47,790 nucleotides of DNA, from contig JAOARW010000028.1 in the NCBI GenBank assembly GCA_025210475.1, positions 1-47,790 on the forward strand, written 5' to 3'. Both the position numbers and the translations under genes were made by a program. How positions within the stretch are numbered: position 1 is the stretch's first letter; every line of letters begins with the position of its first letter. This DNA is from Carboxylicivirga sp. (lineage in GTDB: Bacteria > Bacteroidota > Bacteroidia > Bacteroidales > Marinilabiliaceae). A model generated the notes under the pieces. The model worked only from the letters and a program-made list of their open reading frames with translations, was not told where the DNA came from and did not search any database. Of the stretch, positions 1-7,879 are shown one piece after another.

Positions 1-63
1 AAATGGTTCGAAGATTTAGGTTTGTATGATATGTCGAATAATTACGCTCTGTTGCAAAATTAA
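1..63 (+). CDS. C-terminal end of a group II intron reverse transcriptase/maturase (partial)
   Basis: Frame 1 is open from the window edge to a TAA at 61-63. It encodes a 20-residue tail containing KWFEDLGLYDMS. It ends only a few bases before a well-formed group II intron domain V, which is where intron-encoded reverse transcriptases of bacterial group II introns commonly end (ORF in domain IV). The identification rests mostly on that position, because the tail is too short to show a domain. The rest of the gene lies outside the window. Confidence 0.55.
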   Translation, partial: KWFEDLGLYDMSNNYALLQN

Positions 64-137
64 CTTGAAACCGCCGTGTACGAGAGTACGCACGGTGGTG
101 TGAGAGGGCGGGGGAGCAATCCCCCTACCTACTCGAT
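64..137 (+). mobile_element. 3' end of a group II intron (domains V and VI)
   Basis: Positions 70-99 fold as ACCGCCGT-GTAC, a GAGA (GNRA) tetraloop, GTAC, a two-base GC bulge, then ACGGTGGT. This is the hallmark shape of group II intron domain V, the catalytic hairpin. Positions 102-134 form domain VI: a GGGGG/CCCCC stem (109-113 with 120-125 region) closed by GAG/CTC, leaving A131 bulged as the likely branch-point adenosine. The intron probably ends near 137 (CGAT), about 7 nt after that A. The exact 3' splice site is inferred. The element is oriented like the ECF sigma gene that follows. Confidence 0.8.
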
Positions 138-240
138 TTAACCAACAGGCTAAACTTACAAATCTATTCATTAAGTTTTTAGTGCAGCAAAACTAAAAAA
201 GGAAAGAATAATCTTCTAATTCAACATTAATATATTTTTT

Positions 241-248
241 TATATTTG
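241..248 (+). promoter_or_regulatory. Candidate -7 box of the first ECF sigma gene
   Basis: TATATTTG matches the Bacteroidota housekeeping -7 consensus TAnnTTTG and lies about 100 bases before the chosen ATG at 348. No clear TTG -33 element is visible upstream, so the call is weak. The rest of 138-347 is very AT-rich and holds no other recognisable gene or site. Confidence 0.35.
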
Positions 249-347
249 TCCAGTATATATAAGATATATACAGGTTGGTATAAACCAATTAATTCTCCTA
301 ACCGGATACATGTTGTTTATATAATTGTATATGTATTAAATGGTTAT

Positions 348-926
348 ATGTTAGAAGCAATTTCACACATTAACGAACAGAATTTCGATCAGCTCTTTCG
401 GCAGTATTTTCCACGACTGGATGCCTATGCCAGACGCTTTGTAAAAGATGCAGATGTTGCTAAAGATATCGTACAGGAATCTTTTATAAATATATGGGAG
501 AAGAAAGGTGAGGTAAAAATGGAAACCCTGGAAAATTATCTATTTATATGTGTGCGTAACTCATGCCTTAACTTCCTCAAAAAGCAGTTGTTACTTCAGG
601 AAAAACTAAATCACTTTCAGGATTCGATGTGGATGGAGGAAATTTATCGAATTGACTTCCTGAAAGATGAACCTACAAAAATGATTGAGGAAGAATTGCG
701 CGAAGAGATTCATAGTTTGATGGAAGAACTTCCTCCACGTTGTAAAGAAGTATTTACCCTAAGTAGGGAAGAGGGCCTTAAAAACAGGGAAATTGCCGAG
801 CGCTTAAATATTAGTATCAAAAATGTTGAGAGACACATTTCAACAGCACTCAAAAAATTCAAACAAAAATTCGGTGGTGAGATAGGAGTGCTGATTTTTT
901 ATTGTCTGTATTACAGTCTCATGTAA
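348..926 (+). CDS. RNA polymerase ECF-type sigma-70 factor, Bacteroidota PUL type
   Basis: A 192-residue sigma factor of the ECF class that pairs with the FecR-like anti-sigma gene behind it to switch on the neighbouring SusC/SusD genes. Sigma region 2 is at about residues 12-75 (FDQLFRQYFPRL, KDIVQESFINIWE, ENYLFICVRNSCLNF). Region 4 is at about 125-180 (LPPRCKEVF, GLKNREIAERL, IKNVERHISTALKK). The reading frame stays open upstream to a TTG at 246, but those extra 34 residues do not resemble the family. Starting at ATG 348 gives exactly the same length, 192 aa, as the second ECF factor in this window (20477-21055), to which it is clearly related. The TAA stop overlaps the start of a conserved element that precedes fecR. 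Confidence 0.9.
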   Translation: MLEAISHINEQNFDQLFRQYFPRLDAYARRFVKDADVAKDIVQESFINIWEKKGEVKMETLENYLFICVRNSCLNFLKKQLLLQEKLNHFQDSMWMEEIYRIDFLKDEPTKMIEEELREEIHSLMEELPPRCKEVFTLSREEGLKNREIAERLNISIKNVERHISTALKKFKQKFGGEIGVLIFYCLYYSLM

Positions 927-963
927 AAATATTTTGAAAAAACTTACGTATCGATGATGGGTA
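926..963 (+). promoter_or_regulatory. Conserved two-part element upstream of fecR (copy 1), putative ECF promoter
   Basis: AAAATATTTTGAAAAAA (926-942), 12 bases, then TGATGGGTA (955-963), ending exactly 40 bases before the fecR ATG. The same two blocks, with the same 12-base spacer and the same 40-base distance to the start codon, occur upstream of the second fecR (20269-20306, minus strand). A shorter shared pattern, TGTAT-N6-CAGAA, follows in both leaders. I infer a promoter recognised by the cognate ECF sigma, or another conserved control element of sigma/FecR pairs. Confidence 0.55.
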
Positions 964-1003
964 AGGCTTGCTTTATTTTGTATCTCTTACAGAAGGTAAG
1001 AAT

Positions 1004-1996
1004 ATGAAACAAAGAAACTCAGAAAAAGAAGATTTACTTAAGCGCTACCTTAATGGTTCATTATTGGTACATGATGAAAAAGAGTTAGGAGACTGGATTA
1101 AACAGTCAACTGCTAACAAAAGCTATTTTCAGAATTATGTGCGTAGCAATAAGCCCGATATTATCGATATTGGCCGACTCGAAATGGCATTGGCCGAAAC
1201 GAAACAGCGAATATTACCTAATTCGCATGACCAATCAAGAGCGACTCGAAATACTTTCAATATGGGATGGCGACGTTATTTAGAAATCGCCTCCGTTTTA
1301 CTTCTGGGTATATTGCTTAAAAGTTTATTTGATCTCGCATTCAGTCCAAACACTTTAAATAATCCAGCTTATTGTCAGATAGAAACCTTGGTCGGACAAA
1401 AATCCAAGGCTGTCTTACCCGATGGCTCGATAGTATGGTTAAATGCTGATTCGGAAATACAGTTTAATACCGATTTTTCAAATAAACGTCAGGTAAGATT
1501 AAAAGGCGAGGCATATTTTGAGGTGGAGAAGGATAGCCTCAACAAATTTGAAGTCGTCACCAATGATTTCAATATAGTCGTTCATGGCACCCGCTTTAAT
1601 GTAATGAGTTATGATGACTTCAGTTATACACAAACGACATTGGTAGAAGGATGCGTTGAGGTAAAACAAGGCGATCAGCAAATTATGATGGAACCCGGCG
1701 AACAATTACGCTATCAGGACGGCAAATTTAGAAAGACAAAAGTAGCTGCCGAAAAAGCAGTTGCCTGGAAAAGTAATAAACTGGTATTTGAAGGAGTTGA
1801 GTTTGCTGAAATAGTAAGGCGTTTGGAACGCTGGTATGGAGTCGAAATAATCGTTGAAAATGAAAGATTGCTGAAACACAATTTCACTGGAGCATTTAAG
1901 AATGAGGAAACAATATTTCAGGTGTTGGATGCCATGCAATACTTTTTAGAGTTTCAATATGATAATAAAGAATTTAGAAAAGTAATTATAAAATAG
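1004..1996 (+). CDS. FecR-family anti-sigma factor (FecR + DUF4974 domains)
   Basis: A 330-residue inner-membrane anti-sigma/sigma-regulator that receives a signal from the STN domain of the partner SusC and controls the upstream ECF sigma. A cytoplasmic N-terminal segment of about 90 residues (DLLKRYLNGSL) precedes one membrane span (about 92-112, YLEIASVLLLGILLKSLF). The periplasmic FecR domain follows (KAVLPDGSIVWLNADSEI, VRLKGEAYFEV, VVHGTRFNV), then the C-terminal DUF4974 domain (LERWYGVEI, FTGAFKNEETIFQVLDAM). ATG 1004 is chosen over an upstream TTG at 968 because AGAAGG lies just before it and the N-terminus then matches the second FecR here. Confidence 0.92.
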   Translation: MKQRNSEKEDLLKRYLNGSLLVHDEKELGDWIKQSTANKSYFQNYVRSNKPDIIDIGRLEMALAETKQRILPNSHDQSRATRNTFNMGWRRYLEIASVLLLGILLKSLFDLAFSPNTLNNPAYCQIETLVGQKSKAVLPDGSIVWLNADSEIQFNTDFSNKRQVRLKGEAYFEVEKDSLNKFEVVTNDFNIVVHGTRFNVMSYDDFSYTQTTLVEGCVEVKQGDQQIMMEPGEQLRYQDGKFRKTKVAAEKAVAWKSNKLVFEGVEFAEIVRRLERWYGVEIIVENERLLKHNFTGAFKNEETIFQVLDAMQYFLEFQYDNKEFRKVIIK

Positions 1997-2088
1997 GATC
2001 ACATGGAATAAATGAAAAAAGGGAAGACGTCCGCAAGATCAATCTCCCCTCTATGAGTAAAATTAAACAATAATTTCAAAACAAATTT

Positions 2089-5000
2089 ATGAAACAAAAG
2101 TATGAATCGCAATTGCGGCATAGCAATACGCTGTTCCGTAAACTCTTAAGAAGAATGAAAATTACTGCTATTTTATTACTAATCAGTCTGTCGCATGTGA
2201 TGGCAAAATCATATGCCCAAACGGTACAATTATCGGTTAATTACCAGAATACGAAAATTGACAAGGTTTTTGAAGATTTGGAGCAAAAAACCAGTTTCTC
2301 GTTTCTATATCGTGAAGCAGATTTGGATTCCGAAAAAGCAATTACCTACCGAGCCAACAATCAGGAACTTTTTCAGATTTTGGAGGATGTGCTGAATAAT
2401 AGCAATTTGCAGTATAAGATAAATGATCAGCTGGTAATAATTCTGCCTTCGAAAGATCAGAATAACAGGCAGGCAAATCAGGCATTTAAAGTTAAAGGTA
2501 AGGTAACAGATATGCATGGTGAGCCATTGCCTGGTGTAAATGTTTTTGAGCAGCAAATTCCCACCAATGGTGTTATTACAAATATCAATGGAGAATACGA
2601 AATAAGCTTGTCATCATCTGATGCACTGATTGTATTCTCTTACATTGGCTTCGAAAAGCAGGAAATCCAAACATCCGGGCGCAAAACCATAGACATTGTT
2701 TTACTGGATGAATCAACCGGTTTGAATGAAGTTGTGGTAACAGCGCTGGGAATGAAACGTGAGAAAAAAGCTTTGGGATATGCCATGCAGCAACTGAGTG
2801 CCGATGAGTTAAATACAACATCCGATCCTTCAATTAACTCGGCACTGCAGGGTAAAGTTGCCGGTGTACAGATAGACGGAGGTGCCGGTGGAGTTGGTTC
2901 CAGTACAAAAATTACAATCCGCGGTAATAGTTCGATTCGTCGTAGTAATGAACCACTTTGGATTGTGGATGGTGTGCCAATTAATGATGAATCCAATGGA
3001 GAAGCTGGTGAGTTTGGTGGAGTTGACCGTGCTGGGGCAGCTCAGGATATCAATCCTGAAAATATTGAATCGATTTCTGTATTAAAAGGAGCCAATGCTT
3101 GTGCCTTATATGGTTCACGTGCAGCCAATGGGGTAATATTAATTACTACGAAATCGGGAAAAAACCGCAAAGGCATTGGTGTAAGTTATAACAGTAGCTT
3201 TATTGTGGACAAAATACATGAGCTGAATGAATTTCAAACGAAATACGGTCAGGGAAAAGGTGGTGTATTTGATGATGGCACTTTAATGAGTTGGGGACCT
3301 GAAATGTCTGGACAAATGATTCCGAATTACACAGGTGGACCAGATTACCAAATGAAAAATAATGATGGCAAAATAGAAGATTTCTATCAAACAGGTTTTA
3401 GCCATTTGCATAATTTCGGTATTGAGGGTGGTAACGATAAGTTGAGAACGCGCGTTAACATTGGTTACAATGATATGGAAAGTATCAGTAAAAAACACGA
3501 GGTTAAAAAATACGATTTCTCGGCAAGAGTTTCTGGCGATCTGAATGATTTTATCAGCATGGATGCCAAGGTGAATTACATTCGAAATATAAGCGAGAAT
3601 CAGCCAGGCACAGGTATTTATGGTGCTTATTATAATTTAATTCGAACACCTCCTTCGATTAGAACACAGGAATTGGAGCTATACAAAGATGAGGATGGAT
3701 TACATCAACACTATACAAATCCTGATGCGAATGTTGCTAACCCATATTTTATTTTGAATAAAGGCGATAATGAGGAACGTAAAAACCGCATTATTGGAAA
3801 TGCCAGTGTGACTTTCAATTTAATGCATAACCTTAAACTAAAACTAACTCAAGGTCTTGATTTTTATGATATAGTGGCAGAGTCAAGCAACTATGGTGAT
3901 GAATTACTGGATCATGATCAGTCATATAGCAATACAAAGCGCGATTTCAGAGAAGATAACACCGAGGCTTTATTAACTTATAGTAAAGAGTTAGGTAATA
4001 TCAATATAAGTGTATCTGGTGGTGCTAACAGGATGTATACCAGACGCGAAAATACAAGCCTTCGTAGTGGTAAATTAGCCTTTGAGGATGCCTTTTTTAT
4101 TGGCAACGGAACCAATCAAAAAATTACTAGCAGTGTAAGTGAAAAAGAACTGCATAGTGTATTTGGATTAGCTCAGTTTGCCTATAAAAACAGGTGGTTT
4201 GTTGATATAACAGGACGAAATGATTGGTCAAGTACCTTAAACAAAGATAATCGCTCGTATTTTTATCCGTCATTTACAACCAGTGTAATATTAAACGAAT
4301 GTTTCAACTTGCCAAAGGCAATTACTTTTGCAAAACTACGCGCTGGCTATAGTATTGTTGGTAACGATACTGATCCGTATATGCTTACAGCTGCATATAA
4401 AACAAAAAGCCGATTCCCTCAGGGAAAAGTGGGCTTAGAGCAACCCAAAAGTAAACCAATACCAAATTTAAAACCGGAGGAAACCAACTCCATGGAATTT
4501 GGATTTGATTTAAAAATGCTAGAAAATCGTTTAGGATTAGATTTTACCTATTACAATGCCAGTACCGAAAATCAAATTCTGGATATACAAACTACCTGGA
4601 GTAGTACCTGGGAAAGTCAACGCATTAATGCCGGGGAAATTACCAATAAAGGTTTTGAGGTAATGTTATATGCAACGCCTATTAAAACAAATGACTTAAG
4701 TGTTGACCTGACTTTAAACTGGAGTAAAAACAAAAGTGAAGTGAAGCGAATGCATAATCATTTAAAGAACCATAATATGGGTGGTATGACCATCGCTTCT
4801 GTGCGGGCAATCGAAGGCCATGAGTTTGGCGAAATATGGGGACGAAGATACATGCGCGATGAGAATGGTAACCGTTTGATTGATGAAAATGGATTACCTG
4901 TTATTGAAGGTGAGCAAGGGATTATTGGTAACATTACTCCCGATTGGATTGGTTCAGTAAGAACAGATATCAATTATAAGAACTTCTCACTGGGTGCACA

Positions 5001-5463
5001 GATCAATATTAAGTCAGGAGGAAATATTGTTAGCCTGACAGAATCGCTGATGACTGAGGTTGGAACAGCTAAAGTCACTCAAGATCGTGAGATGTTTGCT
5101 GTTGAAGGTGTTCTATTGGATGATCCAACTGTCGAAAATGAAAAACTAATAAGCAAGGAAGCTTATTATGGACATGTAAGTGGCAGAAGCGGTGTGGCAG
5201 AAGAATTCTTATACGAAGCTTCGTATGTGAAACTTCAGGAATTATCGTTGGGTTATCGCTTACCCAATAGTTTACTTAGTAAAACCAAATATATCCAATC
5301 GGCCAGGTTTAGTTTGGTAGGGCGTAATTTAGGCTATTTATCTAAAGATACACCAGGAAATCCCGAAGGTTTCCGAACCAGATCAGTTGGTGGTCAGGTA
5401 TGCGATTTTGCAGGTGTGCCGTTTGCAAGAACTTACGGATTTAATTTATCATTAACATTTTAA
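2089..5463 (+). CDS. SusC/RagA-family TonB-linked outer-membrane transporter with STN signalling domain
   Basis: An 1124-residue outer-membrane transporter that imports an oligomeric nutrient with its SusD-like lid. A signal peptide (hydrophobic ITAILLLISLSHVMA, ending AKSYAQ at about residue 44) is preceded by a 22-residue basic extension, so Met23 is an alternative start. An STN domain (about 55-125) follows, then a carboxypeptidase-regulatory-like domain (about 135-210, VKGKVTDMHGEPLPGVNV). The TonB plug is at about 215-355 (IRGNSSIRRSNEPLWIVDGV, ALYGSRAANGVILITTKSG). A 22-strand barrel ends in the aromatic residue of NLSLTF. The STN domain is expected for transporters that signal to FecR, and a FecR/ECF pair lies directly upstream. 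There are no enzymes beside it, so the substrate is unknown. Confidence 0.93.
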   Translation: MKQKYESQLRHSNTLFRKLLRRMKITAILLLISLSHVMAKSYAQTVQLSVNYQNTKIDKVFEDLEQKTSFSFLYREADLDSEKAITYRANNQELFQILEDVLNNSNLQYKINDQLVIILPSKDQNNRQANQAFKVKGKVTDMHGEPLPGVNVFEQQIPTNGVITNINGEYEISLSSSDALIVFSYIGFEKQEIQTSGRKTIDIVLLDESTGLNEVVVTALGMKREKKALGYAMQQLSADELNTTSDPSINSALQGKVAGVQIDGGAGGVGSSTKITIRGNSSIRRSNEPLWIVDGVPINDESNGEAGEFGGVDRAGAAQDINPENIESISVLKGANACALYGSRAANGVILITTKSGKNRKGIGVSYNSSFIVDKIHELNEFQTKYGQGKGGVFDDGTLMSWGPEMSGQMIPNYTGGPDYQMKNNDGKIEDFYQTGFSHLHNFGIEGGNDKLRTRVNIGYNDMESISKKHEVKKYDFSARVSGDLNDFISMDAKVNYIRNISENQPGTGIYGAYYNLIRTPPSIRTQELELYKDEDGLHQHYTNPDANVANPYFILNKGDNEERKNRIIGNASVTFNLMHNLKLKLTQGLDFYDIVAESSNYGDELLDHDQSYSNTKRDFREDNTEALLTYSKELGNINISVSGGANRMYTRRENTSLRSGKLAFEDAFFIGNGTNQKITSSVSEKELHSVFGLAQFAYKNRWFVDITGRNDWSSTLNKDNRSYFYPSFTTSVILNECFNLPKAITFAKLRAGYSIVGNDTDPYMLTAAYKTKSRFPQGKVGLEQPKSKPIPNLKPEETNSMEFGFDLKMLENRLGLDFTYYNASTENQILDIQTTWSSTWESQRINAGEITNKGFEVMLYATPIKTNDLSVDLTLNWSKNKSEVKRMHNHLKNHNMGGMTIASVRAIEGHEFGEIWGRRYMRDENGNRLIDENGLPVIEGEQGIIGNITPDWIGSVRTDINYKNFSLGAQINIKSGGNIVSLTESLMTEVGTAKVTQDREMFAVEGVLLDDPTVENEKLISKEAYYGHVSGRSGVAEEFLYEASYVKLQELSLGYRLPNSLLSKTKYIQSARFSLVGRNLGYLSKDTPGNPEGFRTRSVGGQVCDFAGVPFARTYGFNLSLTF

Positions 5464-5486
5464 ATACACGAAATAATCTAAGAGAC

Positions 5487-6956
5487 ATGAAGAATATTTT
5501 ATATTTTTTTATTGGACTTTTTATTGTATCGGGAGTTATCTCATGTACAGATGATTTCGATGAAATGAATGCTTCGCCTACACAAATAACGGAGGCTGAT
5601 TCGCCAGATTTTTTCCTTTTAGGCATGGAAACTTACGGATTTGCAGCAAACTATCAGGTGTGTTTTAATTTATACCATGATTTATATGCCCAATATGCGG
5701 CTAATCATCATCCTACATTTAACTCAGGTTATTATGAACATCACGATGGTTGGATATTAAATCTTTGGAAGAATTACTACATCAATTGGATAATTAAAAA
5801 CTTCAATGATATCAAAGCATTCGCTGATGAAGATGATAAATACAATAACACCTATCAGATTGCACGTATTTGGTATTACTTTTCAACAACAACCATGGTG
5901 GATACCTGGGGAGACATTCCTTATTCGCAAGTTGGCACAGATTTAAGAGATATACCCTATGATGATGCTGAAGAGATTTATCGTGATATGATTGCCGGAT
6001 TAAAAGATGCAGTGAGTTCTTTTAAAACGGAAGGTCAGGAAGCTCCTATGCCAGGATACGATGTTATTTACGGAGGTGATATTAATAAGTGGAAGGTTTT
6101 TGCCAACAGTTTAAGAGCGAAGTTAGCTTTAAGAATGGTAAATGTTGATGCGGCATTTTCTAAGCAAGAATTCGAGTCAGCTGTAGCAGATGGAATTATG
6201 ATGACAACTGATGATGATGCCTATATCCCATGTGATGATAATTGGGGATGTGAATTGGCTAATTATCCAAGGTGGGGCGAAAATGGTCTAAGTAAATCAA
6301 TGGAACGCATTTTAAAAACCACAGGTTCAGTTGTTGATCCTCGTTTACCGGTATGGTTCGAAGAGATTGAGGATGAGGCAGGAGGATATAACGGAATTGC
6401 CAATGGTGATAATGTGAATAATAGCAAAAACTTTAACGACTATAGTCGTGCAAATCGCGAAACTTTTTCCCGTCATACTTCTTACAGAGTATTTTTAAGT
6501 GGCGAATGTCAATTGATGTTGGCAGAGGCCAAGTTACGCGGCTGGACAGTTGGCGAGCGTTCAATAAATGACTTGTACAAAGAGGGCATTAAGCTAAATA
6601 TGGATCAGTGGAAGATTGGTGCCGAGGCGCGTGATGAATACATTGATGGATTGGCCATTATACCTGATGCACCAGAAGACAAAGAAGGAGCCCTTGAACA
6701 AATCATAACCCAGCGTTGGTTGGCTTGTTACCCGGAGGGAAGACAAGGATGGTCAATTGTACGTCGAACAGATTATCCGAAACTGGATTTGCCATTATTT
6801 GTTTCTAGTATCGAAGTTCCGGAAGGACAATTTATTAAGCGGATTAAATACATTAATAATGAAGTAGAGCTAAATAAACTTTGTCCAACAGCAAATAATA
6901 CTCAGAACCATCGAATATTCTGGGATACTTCTGCCGATGAACCTAACAACTTTTAA
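5487..6956 (+). CDS. SusD/RagB-type nutrient-binding outer-membrane lipoprotein (SusD-like_2 type)
   Basis: A 489-residue surface lipoprotein partner of the SusC ahead of it, only 23 bases downstream. A lipoprotein signal is visible (MKNILYFFIGLFIVSGVISC, Cys20). The body is rich in Asp, Trp and Tyr, with helical TPR-like stretches such as WKVFANSLRAKLALRM and YRVFLSGECQLMLAEAKLRG, and ends in a short tail ending EPNNF. These fit the SusD-like family often labelled SusD/RagB nutrient-binding lipoprotein (PF12771 type) rather than classic SusD. Members serve glycan or peptide uptake, so the ligand cannot be deduced. A hairpin terminator follows immediately. Confidence 0.88.
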   Translation: MKNILYFFIGLFIVSGVISCTDDFDEMNASPTQITEADSPDFFLLGMETYGFAANYQVCFNLYHDLYAQYAANHHPTFNSGYYEHHDGWILNLWKNYYINWIIKNFNDIKAFADEDDKYNNTYQIARIWYYFSTTTMVDTWGDIPYSQVGTDLRDIPYDDAEEIYRDMIAGLKDAVSSFKTEGQEAPMPGYDVIYGGDINKWKVFANSLRAKLALRMVNVDAAFSKQEFESAVADGIMMTTDDDAYIPCDDNWGCELANYPRWGENGLSKSMERILKTTGSVVDPRLPVWFEEIEDEAGGYNGIANGDNVNNSKNFNDYSRANRETFSRHTSYRVFLSGECQLMLAEAKLRGWTVGERSINDLYKEGIKLNMDQWKIGAEARDEYIDGLAIIPDAPEDKEGALEQIITQRWLACYPEGRQGWSIVRRTDYPKLDLPLFVSSIEVPEGQFIKRIKYINNEVELNKLCPTANNTQNHRIFWDTSADEPNNF

Positions 6957-6970
6957 ATAAGCCCTAAACA

Positions 6971-7004
6971 AACACCCGAAGGTTTTTATAAGCCTTTGGG
7001 TGTT
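6971..7004 (+). terminator. Hairpin terminator after the first SusC/SusD cluster
   Basis: AACACCCGAAGG (6971-6982) pairs with CCTTTGGGTGTT (6993-7004) over 12 positions with one G-U pair, and a 10-base loop. It starts 14 bases after the SusD-like stop. There is only a short T-rich tail, which is common in this phylum. Confidence 0.7.
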
Positions 7005-7042
7005 ATTGATAATTTGAATATTTGGATTTATACTAGCTTAAG

Positions 7043-7789
7043 GTGCCAAAAGTAATTTTATTTGAAGGACTTACCATAAATTCAATCAAGAAGGCTTTAT
7101 TAAAGGCCAATTTTGATTTAAAATGTACCAGTTGCCCCAAAGAACTTTTATCTTTAGTGATTGAGGAGCAGCCTGATATTGCGATTGTAAATGGTGATTT
7201 AAATACGATGCTGGAGATTGTAAAACAAATTCGAAACGACCAGTATGAGTTTTCACTATCGCTCATCGCCTTATTGGATACATGGGATATTGATAAACAA
7301 CGAAGCCTATTAAAAGCAGGATATAATGCTGTACTGTGTGCACCCATTAATACCCATTTGCTAATTGATCAGGCAAACAGTTTAATTCGGAACCAAAAAC
7401 TGGTGATGAAAACTGCGGAAATGAAGCTGATACAAAGGCTTGGTGGTGATCAAGAGGTTGGTAATCTATTTTTAAATAGAGTAATCCGCTTGGTGAAGGA
7501 TAATTATAGTAACCCGGAATTTAACGTATCGGCCTTAAGTAAACAGATGAAAATCAGTCGCTCCTGTTTATACATGAAGATCAGATCAGCAACGGCTATG
7601 TCAGCCAGCCAGTTTATTCGTAAAATAAGATTAACTGAAGCCGCAATTCTATTGACAAATAGCAATTTAAATATTTCTGAAGTAACCTATCAGGTTGGAT
7701 TAAATGATCCTAAATATTTATCCAAGCAGTTTAAGATACTCTACGGACTTACACCAAATGAATTTAAAAAAAGCATGATGGTTGGGTAA
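7043..7789 (+). CDS. Orphan regulator: degenerate receiver domain fused to an AraC-type HTH
   Basis: A 248-residue cytoplasmic DNA-binding protein starting at GTG. Residues 1-115 have a CheY-like layout but lack every key phosphorylation residue: the acidic pair is Glu8-Gly9, the usual phospho-Asp position is Asn50 (PDIAIVNGDLN), and the conserved Lys-Pro is Ala100-Pro101. Residues 145-245 form a standard AraC/HTH_18 domain (FNVSALSKQMKISRSCLYMK, VTYQVGLNDPKYLSKQFK, GLTPNEFKK), very like the output module of HTCS regulators. It probably works without phosphorylation, perhaps by dimerisation or a partner protein. It follows the terminator of the first cluster on the same strand and may control it. 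No histidine kinase is adjacent. No other ATG would keep the receiver fold intact. Confidence 0.8.
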   Translation: MPKVILFEGLTINSIKKALLKANFDLKCTSCPKELLSLVIEEQPDIAIVNGDLNTMLEIVKQIRNDQYEFSLSLIALLDTWDIDKQRSLLKAGYNAVLCAPINTHLLIDQANSLIRNQKLVMKTAEMKLIQRLGGDQEVGNLFLNRVIRLVKDNYSNPEFNVSALSKQMKISRSCLYMKIRSATAMSASQFIRKIRLTEAAILLTNSNLNISEVTYQVGLNDPKYLSKQFKILYGLTPNEFKKSMMVG

Positions 7790-7824
7790 TTGAGCTTGGT
7801 TTAACGCCATTTAAAATGTAAGAA

Positions 7825-7856
7825 GAGGCTGCCCAATCATATGATTAAACAACCTC
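7825..7856 (-). terminator. Terminator between convergent genes
   Basis: On the minus strand GAGGTTG (7856-7850) pairs with CAGCCTC (7831-7825), including one G-U pair, and is followed by TTCTT. The loop holds a 12-base perfect palindrome (AATCATATGATT, 7835-7846) that lengthens the structure. It lies between the convergent genes 7043-7789 (+) and 7880-8851 (-) and best terminates the minus-strand mannan operon, though it may act both ways. Confidence 0.65.
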
Positions 7857-7879
7857 ATTTATTAATTAAACTAACAGGC

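Noticed and set aside
246..347. Upstream TTG extension of the first ECF sigma gene
   Set aside because: The extra 34 residues do not look like sigma sequence, and the TTG lies inside the TATATTTG promoter-like box; ATG 348 gives the same 192-aa length as the paralog.
2640..2996. 118-codon antisense frame inside SusC
   Set aside because: A shadow of the conserved SusC plug codons; no signal, neighbours or motif of its own. The same applies to the other opposite-strand frames inside the large genes.
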